The notes: a model not told the origin generated them from the sequence alone. Positions 15,887-23,755 are shown, numbered from the stretch's first letter. The stretch: DNA of 64,000 nt from Sphingopyxis sp. MSC1_008 (GCF_023197165.1 NZ_JALPRD010000005.1:124001-188000), one strand, 5' to 3'. Translations and numbers: made by a program.

Positions 15887-17866
15887 TCAGAAGCGGGTGC
15901 CGAAGCCGATCAGGTGGAAACCGACGCCGATCCACAGGAGAACGACCGCGCTCATCAGCAGCACGATGCTCCAGAATTTCGCGAACCGGCCGCGTTTGCT
16001 CGTCCAGACATGCCGGATATTCCAGAGCGCGCTGGCGAGCAGGCCGAGGAAAATGACCGGCGTCGCGATCTGGAGCGTGACGAGCGCCCAGTCGAGTTCG
16101 CCGCTGAGCGACGAGAAATCGGCGAGCAGCTTGGTCGCGAACAACAGCCATCCGACTATCACCGCGACGGCCAGCGCCGCAAAGCCGCGCGTCAGCCGGT
16201 AGCTTTTGAGCGCGGCGGGCGCGAGGTCAGCCTTTACGCCATAGCGGCGACGCGCCAGCGCCGAGACGGGCCAGGCAATCGCGGTGAGCAGGAGCGCGCC
16301 GAGGCTGGCCAGCATCGCGGGTGTGAGCCACGCGCTCGACAGATGCCAGGGCACGCGATCGAACGCGATATAGGGCGACGCCGAATCAACGCTGAAACGC
16401 ACGACGCGGCCCTTTTCCACCTTGGCGGCGAGGCGCATCTTGCCTCCCGCTTCGCGCCATACGAAAGGCGCGATTTCCACCCATTTGCGCGGCTGTCCGC
16501 CGATGCCCGGCACCGTATTGAGCCGGATGCCGCCGTCGCTATCGAGCGAGACCTTCGTCTGCCCGACCAATTCCATCGCCTTCAGAAAGCTCGATTCGAG
16601 CCGGCGCGTCTTGTTGTATGTGCCGACCATCATGCGGGCGTGCTCGCGCGCGGTGGCGGCATCGACGCGGCCGTCGCGCTGTTCGAACGGAAAATAACGA
16701 TCGGCGAAGGCTTCGAACAAATGGGCGCGGATCGGGCCCGACACATTCTGCGTCCCCGCGGCGTTCATCGACATATAGATGCCGACCTTCTCCTCGGGGA
16801 AGATCCAGAGCTGACTGTGGAAATTGAGGCTGTCGCCGGCGTGCGAGAGCGCTTTGCGGCCGTTGATATTCTGTTCGTAGAAACCAAGCGCCATCCCGTT
16901 GAGCGGCGGGATCAGGCGCAGGATCGAATTGTGCATCCGCGCCGCGGTCGCGAGCTTCATGAGAGCGCCGCCATCGCTCAGATGCGCGAGCATGAAGCGG
17001 CCCATGTCGGCGCCCGACGCGGTCATCGCACCCGACGGCGCGAGGCTGCTGAGCTCGAACCGCCCCGGCTTGCCCGACCCGAGCATATAACCGCTCGCCA
17101 TCAAGGGCTGGAGCGCCGCGGGAAGCGGCTGGCGGAAGGTCGATCGCGTCATGCCCGCGGGCGCAAAGATGTGCCGCTCGACATAATCATTATAGGGAAG
17201 CCCCGACACGCGCTCGACGATATAACCCGCCAGCGAGGTGCCATAGTTCGAATAGGCCGGCGTCGTTCCGGGCGCGTAAATGCGGTGCGGCACCTGCCGC
17301 TTCAGCGCGTCGCCGAGCGACGGGATTTTCTTCGGGTCATAGCTGTTGAGCCCGCGCTGCACTTCGTCGAAGCCACCGGTGTGCGTCATCAGGTTGCGCA
17401 TCGTGACCGGCTTGCCGGCGAAGGGCGGAATTTTGAAATCGAGATAGGCGTTAATGTCGCGGTCGAGATCGATCTTGCCCTGCTCGACGAGCTGCATCAC
17501 CGCGGTCCAGGTGATCAGTTTCGACACCGATGCCTGCCGGAAAAGCGTGGTTTCGGGGTCGACGCGCCGGCGCGTTCCGACATCGGCATAGCCGAAGCCG
17601 CGCTGCGTCAGGACCTTGCCGTCCTTGACCACCACCACGACCGCGCCCGCCGCGTCGCCGCGTTTGAGGGCATAGGGCATATAGCCGTCGAGCCATGCGT
17701 CGACGTCGCTCTTCATCATAGCGGGAGCAGGGAGCGCGCTATCGCCGCCGCGCATCGCGGCCGCCGGCGTGGAAGCTGTTTGCGCGGCGGACGGGCTCAC
17801 CGGTGGCGCCGTGACCCCTACCAGCATCGCCGCAGCCAGCATTACGCAAGAACGTACAAACCGCAT
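15887..17866 (-). CDS. Membrane-anchored serine hydrolase, class C beta-lactamase / D-peptidase family (paralogue)
   Basis: 659 residues, with the same build as the gene ending the operon. It has a signal peptide (SCVMLAAAMLVGVTA), an Ala/Pro-rich linker, the catalytic domain with SVSK (Ser113-Lys116), YSN (205-207) and HAG (342-344), then about 120 residues of beta-rich linker and four C-terminal membrane helices. Long stretches are nearly identical in wording (RGFGYAD, NTYLDFKIP/NAYLDFKIP, RIYAPGTTP, STFRQPLP), so the two arose by duplication and have diverged. The catalytic domain should sit in the periplasm. It is separated from the DgcN-like gene by 170 bases that hold a promoter, so it may be a separate transcript. 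A perfect TTGAAA-TAT-TTTCAA dyad sits 57 bases upstream of its start. Confidence 0.88.
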   Translation of the reverse strand: MRFVRSCVMLAAAMLVGVTAPPVSPSAAQTASTPAAAMRGGDSALPAPAMMKSDVDAWLDGYMPYALKRGDAAGAVVVVVKDGKVLTQRGFGYADVGTRRRVDPETTLFRQASVSKLITWTAVMQLVEQGKIDLDRDINAYLDFKIPPFAGKPVTMRNLMTHTGGFDEVQRGLNSYDPKKIPSLGDALKRQVPHRIYAPGTTPAYSNYGTSLAGYIVERVSGLPYNDYVERHIFAPAGMTRSTFRQPLPAALQPLMASGYMLGSGKPGRFELSSLAPSGAMTASGADMGRFMLAHLSDGGALMKLATAARMHNSILRLIPPLNGMALGFYEQNINGRKALSHAGDSLNFHSQLWIFPEEKVGIYMSMNAAGTQNVSGPIRAHLFEAFADRYFPFEQRDGRVDAATAREHARMMVGTYNKTRRLESSFLKAMELVGQTKVSLDSDGGIRLNTVPGIGGQPRKWVEIAPFVWREAGGKMRLAAKVEKGRVVRFSVDSASPYIAFDRVPWHLSSAWLTPAMLASLGALLLTAIAWPVSALARRRYGVKADLAPAALKSYRLTRGFAALAVAVIVGWLLFATKLLADFSSLSGELDWALVTLQIATPVIFLGLLASALWNIRHVWTSKRGRFAKFWSIVLLMSAVVLLWIGVGFHLIGFGTRF

Positions 17867-17922
17867 TCACCCTCCCCTTTCGACCGGCCATCCTCACAGC
17901 CTTGTTATCGAAGTTTCAGTTT

Positions 17923-17937
17923 TTGAAATATTTTCAA
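17923..17937 (-). promoter_or_regulatory. Dyad TTGAAATATTTTCAA upstream of the serine hydrolase
   Basis: Perfect 6-base arms around TAT, 57 bases ahead of the serine hydrolase start and about 150 bases from the end of the XRE-cupin regulator gene. A second half-site-like GTTTCAG lies just upstream (17913-17919). Position and sequence make it a candidate operator shared with the TonB receptor and DgcN operon promoters. Confidence 0.45.
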
Positions 17938-18084
17938 TTCTTGATATAGGCCTCCTGAATGGAAATTTGTCAATGGCGGACGGGGCCATGCAGCCGCGAC
18001 GCGGCGGCGCGGGCAAATTTCAGAAAGGCAGGTTTCTTCGGAAGCGGCCACGAAGGCCGATTACCGGGGCGCTCCGCTAAACGA

Positions 18085-18750
18085 TTATTCGGTTTCGACG
18101 GGATGGAGCGCCGACTTCAGGTCGGCGTCGGTTGCCGAGCAGACCGACAGGATACGGCACGGCCCTTCGCCAACCGCGACATAGCCATGCCCCATCGACG
18201 CGTCGAAATAGGCCGAATCGCCCGTCTTCAGATGCGATGGCGCGTACATGTCGGTGTGAAACTCGCATTCGCCTTCGAGCACGAGGACATATTCCTCGCC
18301 CGAGTGGCGCATCAGGTCGCCGAAATCGTCGATCGACCGCACCTTGATGTCGATGATCATCGGATTGAGCGTCTTGTTGAGCAGATCGGCCGAGGGATAG
18401 GTGTAGTTATAGGTCGCCGTCTTGATCGAAGGCCCTTCGCCGGCGGGGGTGATGCTGCGCCGGCCCGTGGCGGTATGGGTGGCGGCAGGGACCGCCGCGG
18501 CGGCCGCGAACAATTGCGTGATATCGATTTCGAGACCCTGGCTCAGCCGCAGCAGCTTTTCGTAGCTGAGCGACATCTTGCCGGTTTCAATCTTTGACAA
18601 AGTTGAAACCGGAATGCGCGTGCGTTCGCTCACCTCGGCGAGCGTCCACCCCTTTTCGGTCCGCAGTTCCCGCAGGAATACGCCCGGATTGCCGTCGACG
18701 GCGGTCCGCCGATCGCTGCTATTCGGGATGGGCTGGCGCGTTGCCGGCAT
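18085..18750 (-). CDS. XRE-family transcriptional regulator with C-terminal cupin domain
   Basis: 221 residues from the ATG at 18750, which has AAAGGA six bases upstream; an ATG 27 bases further out has no ribosome site. The N-terminal helix-turn-helix is of the Cro/CI type (LRTEKGWTLAEVSERTRIPVS, then STLSKIETGKMSLSYEKLLR). The C-terminal half is a small-molecule-binding cupin (HSGEEYVLVLEGECEFHTD, then LKTGDSAYFDASMGHGYVA). XRE-cupin proteins are typically local regulators of amino-acid or amine catabolism that sense a pathway metabolite. Its position next to the D-amino-acid hydrolase cluster, and the TTTCAA dyads in nearby promoters, suggest it controls that cluster. The coding sequence itself contains a long inverted repeat (18581-18612). 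Confidence 0.88.
   Translation of the reverse strand: MPATRQPIPNSSDRRTAVDGNPGVFLRELRTEKGWTLAEVSERTRIPVSTLSKIETGKMSLSYEKLLRLSQGLEIDITQLFAAAAAVPAATHTATGRRSITPAGEGPSIKTATYNYTYPSADLLNKTLNPMIIDIKVRSIDDFGDLMRHSGEEYVLVLEGECEFHTDMYAPSHLKTGDSAYFDASMGHGYVAVGEGPCRILSVCSATDADLKSALHPVETE
18581..18612. repeat. Inverted repeat CCGGTTTCAA-N12-TTGAAACCGG inside the XRE-cupin gene
   Basis: Two perfect 10-base arms (18581-18590, 18603-18612) with a 12-base centre that itself contains CTTTG/CAAAG. It encodes the end of the helix-turn-helix (VSTLSKIETG). Its TTTCAA/TTGAAA half-sites match those of the promoter dyads, so it could be an autoregulatory site, or a by-product of conserved protein sequence. Confidence 0.5.
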
Positions 18751-18879
18751 CTGGGTCCTTTCAATCGATTTTCTCATCTAGCACATATTTGCGCATTTAT
18801 CGCATCGATCAAGCCGGACGGCACAATCGGCCCGAACAATCGGCAAAGAAAATTTGCGTATCGGATAGGAGCAAGATCA

Positions 18880-19689
18880 TTGCACATAGGCCATGGCGCC
18901 GCCACTGATGCCCCGATTCGCTGGGATGACAGGATGACAAAAAAGCTATCCATTCGCATTTCTCCGGAGTTTACGAGCTTCGTCGGCCGCGGTCCCTGTG
19001 ACGCCGCGTTCCTGCCGCCCGACGCGCTCATCTTCGGCTTTGGCGATATTGGCGAGCCCGCCGTATCGATGCTCCTCCCCGGCGATATCGCGGGCCTCGC
19101 CGACGATCATCTGGTCGTGTTCGCGATCAGCCGCGCCGCGTGCGACCGCCTGTTCGCGCTCCGCCCCAAGGCGGATGGACGCTGGTATCTCCCCGCCAAT
19201 CTTCGCGGTCTCGGCCGCGCGGTGGTCGCGGTCGAGGGCGATAGCGAAGTCGACAATATGCTGCGTAGCGCGCGCAGCCAGGAATTGCTCTGCCAGCTTT
19301 TCGCCGAACTCGCCGCCGACCGCATGGTCGAGGTGGGAGGCAGCACGTCGCTGAGCGAACTCGACATCACACGCGTCGCGGCGGCGCATCAGCTGGTCAA
19401 CGAGAAGTGGCAGGAAAAGCTGACTGTCGGCAATGTCGCGCGCCGCTGCGGCCTCAGCAAAGCCAAGCTGACGCGCGGCTTTCGCGAGCTTTATCAATGC
19501 AGCGTCGCCGAGGCGGTGAGCGAGCGGCGGCTGCAACGCGCGCGCCAGTTGCTCGCGCAGAGCGATCTTCCGATATCGAGCATCGGCTATAATTGCGGCT
19601 ATATGAGCAACGCGAGCTTTACGCGCGCCTTCGCGCGCCGCTTTGGCATGGCGCCGACCAAGATGCGCGGGCGCGAAGCCACGGCCTGA
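18880..19689 (+). CDS. AraC-family transcriptional regulator
   Basis: 269 residues if the TTG at 18880 is used, which has AGGAG eight bases upstream; the ATG at 18934 is the alternative but lacks a good ribosome site. The C-terminal 100 residues hold the double helix-turn-helix of AraC/XylS proteins (LTVGNVARRCGLSKAKLTRGF, then LPISSIGYNCGYMSNASFTRAF and the terminal FGMAPTKMR). The N-terminal domain is not a recognisable cupin and reads as a sensory domain of unknown ligand. It is divergent from the XRE-cupin gene and 98 bases ahead of the aminotransferase gene in the same direction, so it may regulate either side. Confidence 0.88.
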   Translation: MHIGHGAATDAPIRWDDRMTKKLSIRISPEFTSFVGRGPCDAAFLPPDALIFGFGDIGEPAVSMLLPGDIAGLADDHLVVFAISRAACDRLFALRPKADGRWYLPANLRGLGRAVVAVEGDSEVDNMLRSARSQELLCQLFAELAADRMVEVGGSTSLSELDITRVAAAHQLVNEKWQEKLTVGNVARRCGLSKAKLTRGFRELYQCSVAEAVSERRLQRARQLLAQSDLPISSIGYNCGYMSNASFTRAFARRFGMAPTKMRGREATA

Positions 19690-19709
19690 GCGGCGCGGCC
19701 GTAAAGCGG

Positions 19710-19730
19710 CATCCCCCGAAGGAGGGGTGG
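19710..19730 (+). promoter_or_regulatory. 21-bp palindromic site A (CATCCC...GGGGTGG) ahead of the aminotransferase
   Basis: A 21-base imperfect palindrome (CA-TCCCCC at the left, GGAGGGGTGG at the right) ending 58 bases before the aminotransferase start. It aligns without gaps to sites at 21965-21985 and 22718-22738, sharing CCC at positions 4-6, C at 8, GG at 12-13, GGG at 15-17 and TGG at 19-21. Candidate operator of the LuxR-type regulator encoded at 21991. Confidence 0.5.
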
Positions 19731-19787
19731 CACGACAGCGCGCGTTCCAGCATGATCGGACCTCCATATTTATCGAGGTGAGCCGCC

Positions 19788-20888
19788 ATGCGTTACGCAA
19801 GACTTCCGATCGAGGTCGAATCCCCCGAAGAGTTCGGATACGGAAATATCCGCAATAATCTGGCCGAAAGTTCGATTTCGGATCGCAAGCTGTCCGATCT
19901 CGGGCTGACCGTCCCCGACCTGACCCTGCTCTACACCGAACATCGCGGCAGCACGTCGCTGCGTGCGCTGATCGCGCGCGACGGCGCGGGACTCTCCGCC
20001 GACGATGTGCTCGTCACGACGGGGGCCGCGGGCGCTTTGTTCATCATCGCGACGGCACTGCTTTCGCCGGGCGATCATATCGTTGTCGTGCGCCCCAATT
20101 ACGGGCTCAACCTCGAGACGCCGCGCGCGATCGGGTGCGAGATCAGCTATATCGACCTGACCTTCGACACCGGCTTTCGCACCGACGTCGACCAGGTCGC
20201 CGCCGCGGTGATGCCGAAGACCAAGGTCATCAGCATCACCCACCCGCACAACCCGAGCGGCATCTTGTCCGACGAGGCCGAACTGCGCCGCCTCGCGCAG
20301 ATCGCCGCCGACGCCGGCGCTTATCTGGTCGTCGACGAAACCTATCGCGAGCTGTGCTTCGGCACGCTGACCCCGCTCGCCGCGACGCTCGGCAGCCATG
20401 TCATCAGCGTGTCGTCGCTGTCGAAGGCCTATGGCATTCCCGGCACGCGCATGGGCTGGCTGATCGTCCAGAACCCCGAACTGCACGAAATCTTCCTCGC
20501 CGCGAAGGAGCAGATCGCGATCTGCGGCAGCGTCGTCGACGAATGGATCGCCGAGCAATTGCTGTCGCAAAAGGACAAGGTGCTCGCCGAGACGCTCGCC
20601 GAAATGGGTAGCCGCCGCGCGCGCGTGATCGAATGGATGGCGGGCGAGGAGTTGCTCGAATGGAACGAGCCTTCGGGCGGCGTCGTCGGTTTCGTCCGGA
20701 TGCGCGGCGAACCGGCAGGCGGCGTCGCCGCTTTTTACGAGCGGCTGCTCAATGCGCACGGGACCTATGTGGCGCCGGGCCATTGGTTCGACCTGCCCGA
20801 CACCTATTTTCGCCTTGGCTATGGCTGGCCGACGCGCGACGAAATGGAAGCGGGGCTGGTCGCGATTTCGGCGGCGCTGCGCGGCTGA
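19788..20888 (+). CDS. PLP-dependent class I/II aminotransferase
   Basis: 366 residues, fold-type I. The cofactor lysine is in SSLSKAYGIPGTRMGW, the substrate and phosphate contacts in THPHNPSGIL, and the aspartate/tyrosine pair in VVDETYREL. No signal peptide; cytoplasmic. Such enzymes transaminate or beta-eliminate amino acids; specificity is not visible. It lies downstream of the AraC gene and behind palindromic site A, and its neighbours are a cyclodeaminase-like reductase and a threonine-dehydratase-like lyase that carry the same site, so the three probably act on one amino-acid derivative. A REP-like hairpin lies just after its stop, shared with the convergent gene. Confidence 0.9.
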   Translation: MRYARLPIEVESPEEFGYGNIRNNLAESSISDRKLSDLGLTVPDLTLLYTEHRGSTSLRALIARDGAGLSADDVLVTTGAAGALFIIATALLSPGDHIVVVRPNYGLNLETPRAIGCEISYIDLTFDTGFRTDVDQVAAAVMPKTKVISITHPHNPSGILSDEAELRRLAQIAADAGAYLVVDETYRELCFGTLTPLAATLGSHVISVSSLSKAYGIPGTRMGWLIVQNPELHEIFLAAKEQIAICGSVVDEWIAEQLLSQKDKVLAETLAEMGSRRARVIEWMAGEELLEWNEPSGGVVGFVRMRGEPAGGVAAFYERLLNAHGTYVAPGHWFDLPDTYFRLGYGWPTRDEMEAGLVAISAALRG

Positions 20889-20900
20889 CGATCATTTGAA

Positions 20901-20978
20901 CGTCGCCCCCGCGGAGGCGGGGGCCGCTGTCGGCATAGCGCAAGGCTTCCAGCGGCCCCCGCCTTCGCGGGGGCGACG
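20901..20978. repeat. REP-like inverted pair between convergent genes
   Basis: Two 28-base arms (20901-20928, 20951-20978) are reverse complements with one mismatch (tolerable as G-U in RNA), and each arm is itself a small hairpin (CCCCCGC/GCGGGGG). This is the form of paired repetitive extragenic palindromes common in sphingomonads. It sits between two convergent stop codons and probably also acts as a bidirectional terminator. Confidence 0.8.
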
Positions 20979-20990
20979 AACTTTTCCGCT

Positions 20991-21911
20991 CTAGTACTTC
21001 AGCCGTTCCCACACCGTCTTGGCAATCGCGATGTCCTGCACCGCGACGCCCGTGAGATCGGCGACGACGATGTCGTCGTCGGTGAAAGGGACCGGATTTT
21101 CGAGCAGTGCGCCGAGCTCGACGAGCGCATCGGGCGCGACCAGCCCGGCGCGGATCGGCCAGCCCGCCTCGCCATGATGCGCGCATTGCACCGCGGAATC
21201 GACGATGAGGCGCGCCTTTGCGGTGAGCGCGGTTTCGAGTTCCTGCTTGCCCGGCGTGTCGGCGCCGACCGCGACGATCCTTGTTCCGGACCGTATCAGA
21301 TCAGCAGTCAACACGGGCGACGTCGATGGCGTCGTGGTGACGATCAGGTCGGCGCGAGCGCACAGTTCGGCCAGATCGACCGCCTCGCCGCCCAACTCGT
21401 CGGCCAGCGCCGTCGCCTTGTCCGCGCTGCGGCCATAGACGAGGATTTCACCCAGACCGAGCAGGCGCGCGACCATCTCGCCCTGCATCTTCGCCTGGAT
21501 GCCCGTGCCGACAATGCCGAGCACCTTCGACCCCGGCCGGGCAATCGCGCGCGCGGCGATCGCGCCCGCCATCGCGGTGCGCGTATCGGTGAGCACGCCC
21601 TGATCCTTCAGCATCGCAAGCTGTTCGCCGGTCTTTGCGCTCACGACGATCATGCAGCCGTTGCTCGACGACAGCCCCTGTTCGGGGTTGCGATAGAAAC
21701 TCGTAGCGAATTTGAAGACGAAGACGTCGTCGCCCGCGATGTAGCCGCCTTTGACGTGACAATCACCGGGGGGGGCCTCGAAATTGAGATGCGCGACCTC
21801 GGCCAGTTGCACGCTGCCGCGATGGAGACGGCGAAACCCGTCCTCGACCGCAGCGAGTGCGGCCTCTTCGTCCAGCGCGTCCAGTATCTCGGGCAATTCG
21901 ACGATCCGCAT
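20991..21911 (-). CDS. Ornithine cyclodeaminase / mu-crystallin family protein
   Basis: 306 residues from the ATG at 21911, preceded by AGGAAGGA; the longer reading frame upstream runs antisense into the LuxR gene and is rejected. The family signatures are visible: CHVKGGYIAGDDVFVFKFATSFY with the substrate-binding lysine, the Rossmann motif LGIVGTGIQAKMQ, TTTPSTSPVL and VGADTPGKQELE. Members are NAD-dependent cyclodeaminases, alanine dehydrogenases or ketimine reductases. Those found next to a threonine-dehydratase-like protein include EutC of hydroxyectoine breakdown, but no ectoine hydrolase is present here. Palindromic site B lies 55 bases upstream and is shared with the divergent LuxR gene. 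Confidence 0.87.
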   Translation of the reverse strand: MRIVELPEILDALDEEAALAAVEDGFRRLHRGSVQLAEVAHLNFEAPPGDCHVKGGYIAGDDVFVFKFATSFYRNPEQGLSSSNGCMIVVSAKTGEQLAMLKDQGVLTDTRTAMAGAIAARAIARPGSKVLGIVGTGIQAKMQGEMVARLLGLGEILVYGRSADKATALADELGGEAVDLAELCARADLIVTTTPSTSPVLTADLIRSGTRIVAVGADTPGKQELETALTAKARLIVDSAVQCAHHGEAGWPIRAGLVAPDALVELGALLENPVPFTDDDIVVADLTGVAVQDIAIAKTVWERLKY

Positions 21912-21964
21912 GGCATCCTTCCTGCTGTTACGCGACAAGTTCGTGTCAGCTTTCGCGCGATAGT

Positions 21965-21985
21965 CCATCCCCCCCAGGAGGGATG
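21965..21985 (-). promoter_or_regulatory. 21-bp palindromic site B between cyclodeaminase-like gene and luxR
   Basis: Read on the minus strand it begins CATCCCTCC and ends GGGGATGG. It is located 55 bases ahead of the cyclodeaminase-like start and only 5 bases ahead of the LuxR GTG, where its AGGAGGG doubles as the LuxR ribosome binding site. A regulator bound here could act on both divergent genes. Confidence 0.55.
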
Positions 21986-21990
21986 AGGCC

Positions 21991-22719
21991 GTGACGATGC
22001 AATCCGCACTGACCGAAATGATCGGCGCGATCGGCGAAGACGGCTTTATGGCGGCCACCGCCGAGAGCCTGCGTATGGCGATCGGCTTCGACCTCGCGGC
22101 CGCCGTCCTGCACCGCGCCGACGCGCGCGCCGAACTGCTGTTCGACGGCTTCGCACCCGCGGGCTTCGGCCAGGGCCTCGCCAATTATGTCCATCATACG
22201 CACGGCATGAGCCCGATGGTCCATCCTGTCCCGATGCTGGGCGCGGTGCGCGCGAGCGATTTCGCGATCGACGGCGGCAGCCGGACCGATACCTATCTGG
22301 TATGGACCAGCGACGAGGAAATGGGATTCCGCACGCTCGGCTGGCCCGAACGCTGCGAGGAAATCGGGCTCTATATCGCGGCATGGAGCGGCGTCGTCGA
22401 GCTCAGCTTCTACCGCGAACGCGCGCGCGCTTCGCTGTCTTCGGGCGAGCTGCAGGCGCTAGGCGAACTGTCGGGTGCGGTAGCCGCGGCTTTCGAACGG
22501 CATCGCCGTTTTTCGCGCCCCGCCCCGGCAAACGAGCATCTGTCGGCGCGCGAGTGCGAGGTCTATGAATTGATGGTCGCGGGCTGTTCGAGCGAAGCGA
22601 TCGCGCTGCGGCTCGGGATCAGCCGCCACACCGTCAAGGATCATCGCAAGCAGATTTTCCGCAGGCTCCGCGTCGGCTCGCTCGCCGAACTGTTCGCGCG
22701 CAGCCACCGCGCGAACTGA
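21991..22719 (+). CDS. LuxR-family transcriptional regulator (solo)
   Basis: 242 residues from a GTG at 21991, nine bases after AGGAGG; the ATG six bases on is too far from it. The N-terminal 170 residues resemble an autoinducer-binding-type domain (TWSDEEMGF-like segment TSDEEMGFRTLGWPERC), and the C-terminus is a LuxR helix-turn-helix (LSARECEVYELMVAGCSSEA, then LRLGISRHTVKDHRKQIFRRL). No LuxI-type synthase is in the window, so it is a solo, possibly sensing a catabolic metabolite. Palindromic site B overlaps its translation start, and copies lie ahead of the aminotransferase and the lyase. I infer it is the regulator of all three. Confidence 0.85.
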   Translation: MTMQSALTEMIGAIGEDGFMAATAESLRMAIGFDLAAAVLHRADARAELLFDGFAPAGFGQGLANYVHHTHGMSPMVHPVPMLGAVRASDFAIDGGSRTDTYLVWTSDEEMGFRTLGWPERCEEIGLYIAAWSGVVELSFYRERARASLSSGELQALGELSGAVAAAFERHRRFSRPAPANEHLSARECEVYELMVAGCSSEAIALRLGISRHTVKDHRKQIFRRLRVGSLAELFARSHRAN

Positions 22720-22738
22720 CCCCTCCAAGGAGGGATGG
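22718..22738 (+). promoter_or_regulatory. 21-bp palindromic site C ahead of the threonine-dehydratase-like gene
   Basis: Core dyad CCCTCC-AA-GGAGGG (22721-22726, 22729-22734), extended on the right to ATGG, starting at the LuxR stop codon and ending 60 bases before the lyase start. It aligns base for base with sites A and B over 21 positions. Confidence 0.55.
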
Positions 22739-22798
22739 CCCGCCCGCGCGGAAACGGGCAGGTCTGGCCCATCACGCAATTGAACGATGGAGCGCAGC

Positions 22799-23755
22799 AT
22801 GGACCCCTTTTTCGATCAGATCCGCGAGGCGCACGCAGCCATCCGGCCACAGGTTTCGGTCACGCCGCTGGAGCCGAGCCCGGTGCTGTCGAAACTGCTC
22901 GGCTGCGATGTCTCGCTCAAACTCGATTTCCAGCAGCCGACCGGATCGTTCAAAATCCGCGGCGCGACGAACAAGGTCCGCACACTGGATGACGAAGCGC
23001 GGCGGCGCGGCGTGCTGACCGCCTCGACGGGCAATCACGGCATGGCGGTCGCGCGCGCGGGGGCGCTCGCCGGGGTTCCGGTGACGGTCTATGTCGGCAA
23101 TGACGCGCTGCAGATGAAGGTCGACGGCATCAAGGCGCGCGGCGCCGAAGTCGTCGTGATCGACGGCCCGGCGGGCGACGCCGAACTCGCCGCGCGCCGC
23201 GCCGGCGAGGAACAGGGCCGCACCTATATCTCGCCCTACAACGACCCCGCGGTGATGGCGGGCCAGGGCACGATCGGCATCGAAATCGCCGAGCAGGACC
23301 CCGATCTCGACGCGGTGTTCATCGCGGTCGGCGCGGGCGGGTTGATGGGCGGCGCGGGAACCGCGCTCCATGCGCTGCGCCCTGGCATCGAGGTCGTCGG
23401 CGTCTGGCCCGAAGCGTCGCTCTGTATGCTGCGCGCATTGGAGGCCGGCAAGATCGTCCCGACGCAGGAATTCCCTACCCTGTCCGACGGCACGCTCGGC
23501 GCGATCGAGCCCGGGTCGATCACCTTCCCCGCGTGCCAGAAAGCGATCGATACGCGGATTGTCGTCGACGAGGCCGAGATCGCGGCGGCGATGAAGCGCA
23601 TCGCCGAAACCGAACGCTGGATGATCGAGGGTGCCGCAGGCGTCGCCTTCGCCGGGCTCGTCCAGCAGGCCGAAAAATACCGCGGGCGCAAGGTCGCCGT
23701 CGTCCTGTGCGGCCGCAATATCGCGCTCGACCTGTTCTTGCGGACGATTGCCTGA
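22799..23755 (+). CDS. Threonine dehydratase-like PLP-dependent lyase (fold type II)
   Basis: 318 residues from the ATG at 22799, six bases after GGAG; the ATG 12 bases upstream has no ribosome site. The PLP lysine lies in QPTGSFKIRGATNK, the phosphate-binding loop is AVGAGGLMGGAGTAL, and STGNHGMAVA and VVLCGRNIALD complete the serine/threonine dehydratase core. There is no C-terminal ACT domain, so it is of the catabolic, single-domain type. The family includes threonine/serine dehydratase and EutB of hydroxyectoine use. With the cyclodeaminase-like and aminotransferase genes under the same candidate operator, it probably removes ammonia from a beta-hydroxy or cyclic amino-acid derivative (inference). 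Confidence 0.87.
   Translation: MDPFFDQIREAHAAIRPQVSVTPLEPSPVLSKLLGCDVSLKLDFQQPTGSFKIRGATNKVRTLDDEARRRGVLTASTGNHGMAVARAGALAGVPVTVYVGNDALQMKVDGIKARGAEVVVIDGPAGDAELAARRAGEEQGRTYISPYNDPAVMAGQGTIGIEIAEQDPDLDAVFIAVGAGGLMGGAGTALHALRPGIEVVGVWPEASLCMLRALEAGKIVPTQEFPTLSDGTLGAIEPGSITFPACQKAIDTRIVVDEAEIAAAMKRIAETERWMIEGAAGVAFAGLVQQAEKYRGRKVAVVLCGRNIALDLFLRTIA

Noticed and set aside
4984-17866. Beta-lactam resistance genes
   Set aside because: The serine hydrolases share the class C fold and SxxK motif, but their size, membrane domains and operon context point to peptidase or esterase roles rather than AmpC-type resistance.
15914-17926. Plus-strand open frame of 670 codons opposite the anchored serine hydrolase
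   Set aside because: Low-complexity Arg/Ala/Asp-rich translation, no ribosome site and no homology-like blocks; the opposite strand has all catalytic motifs.
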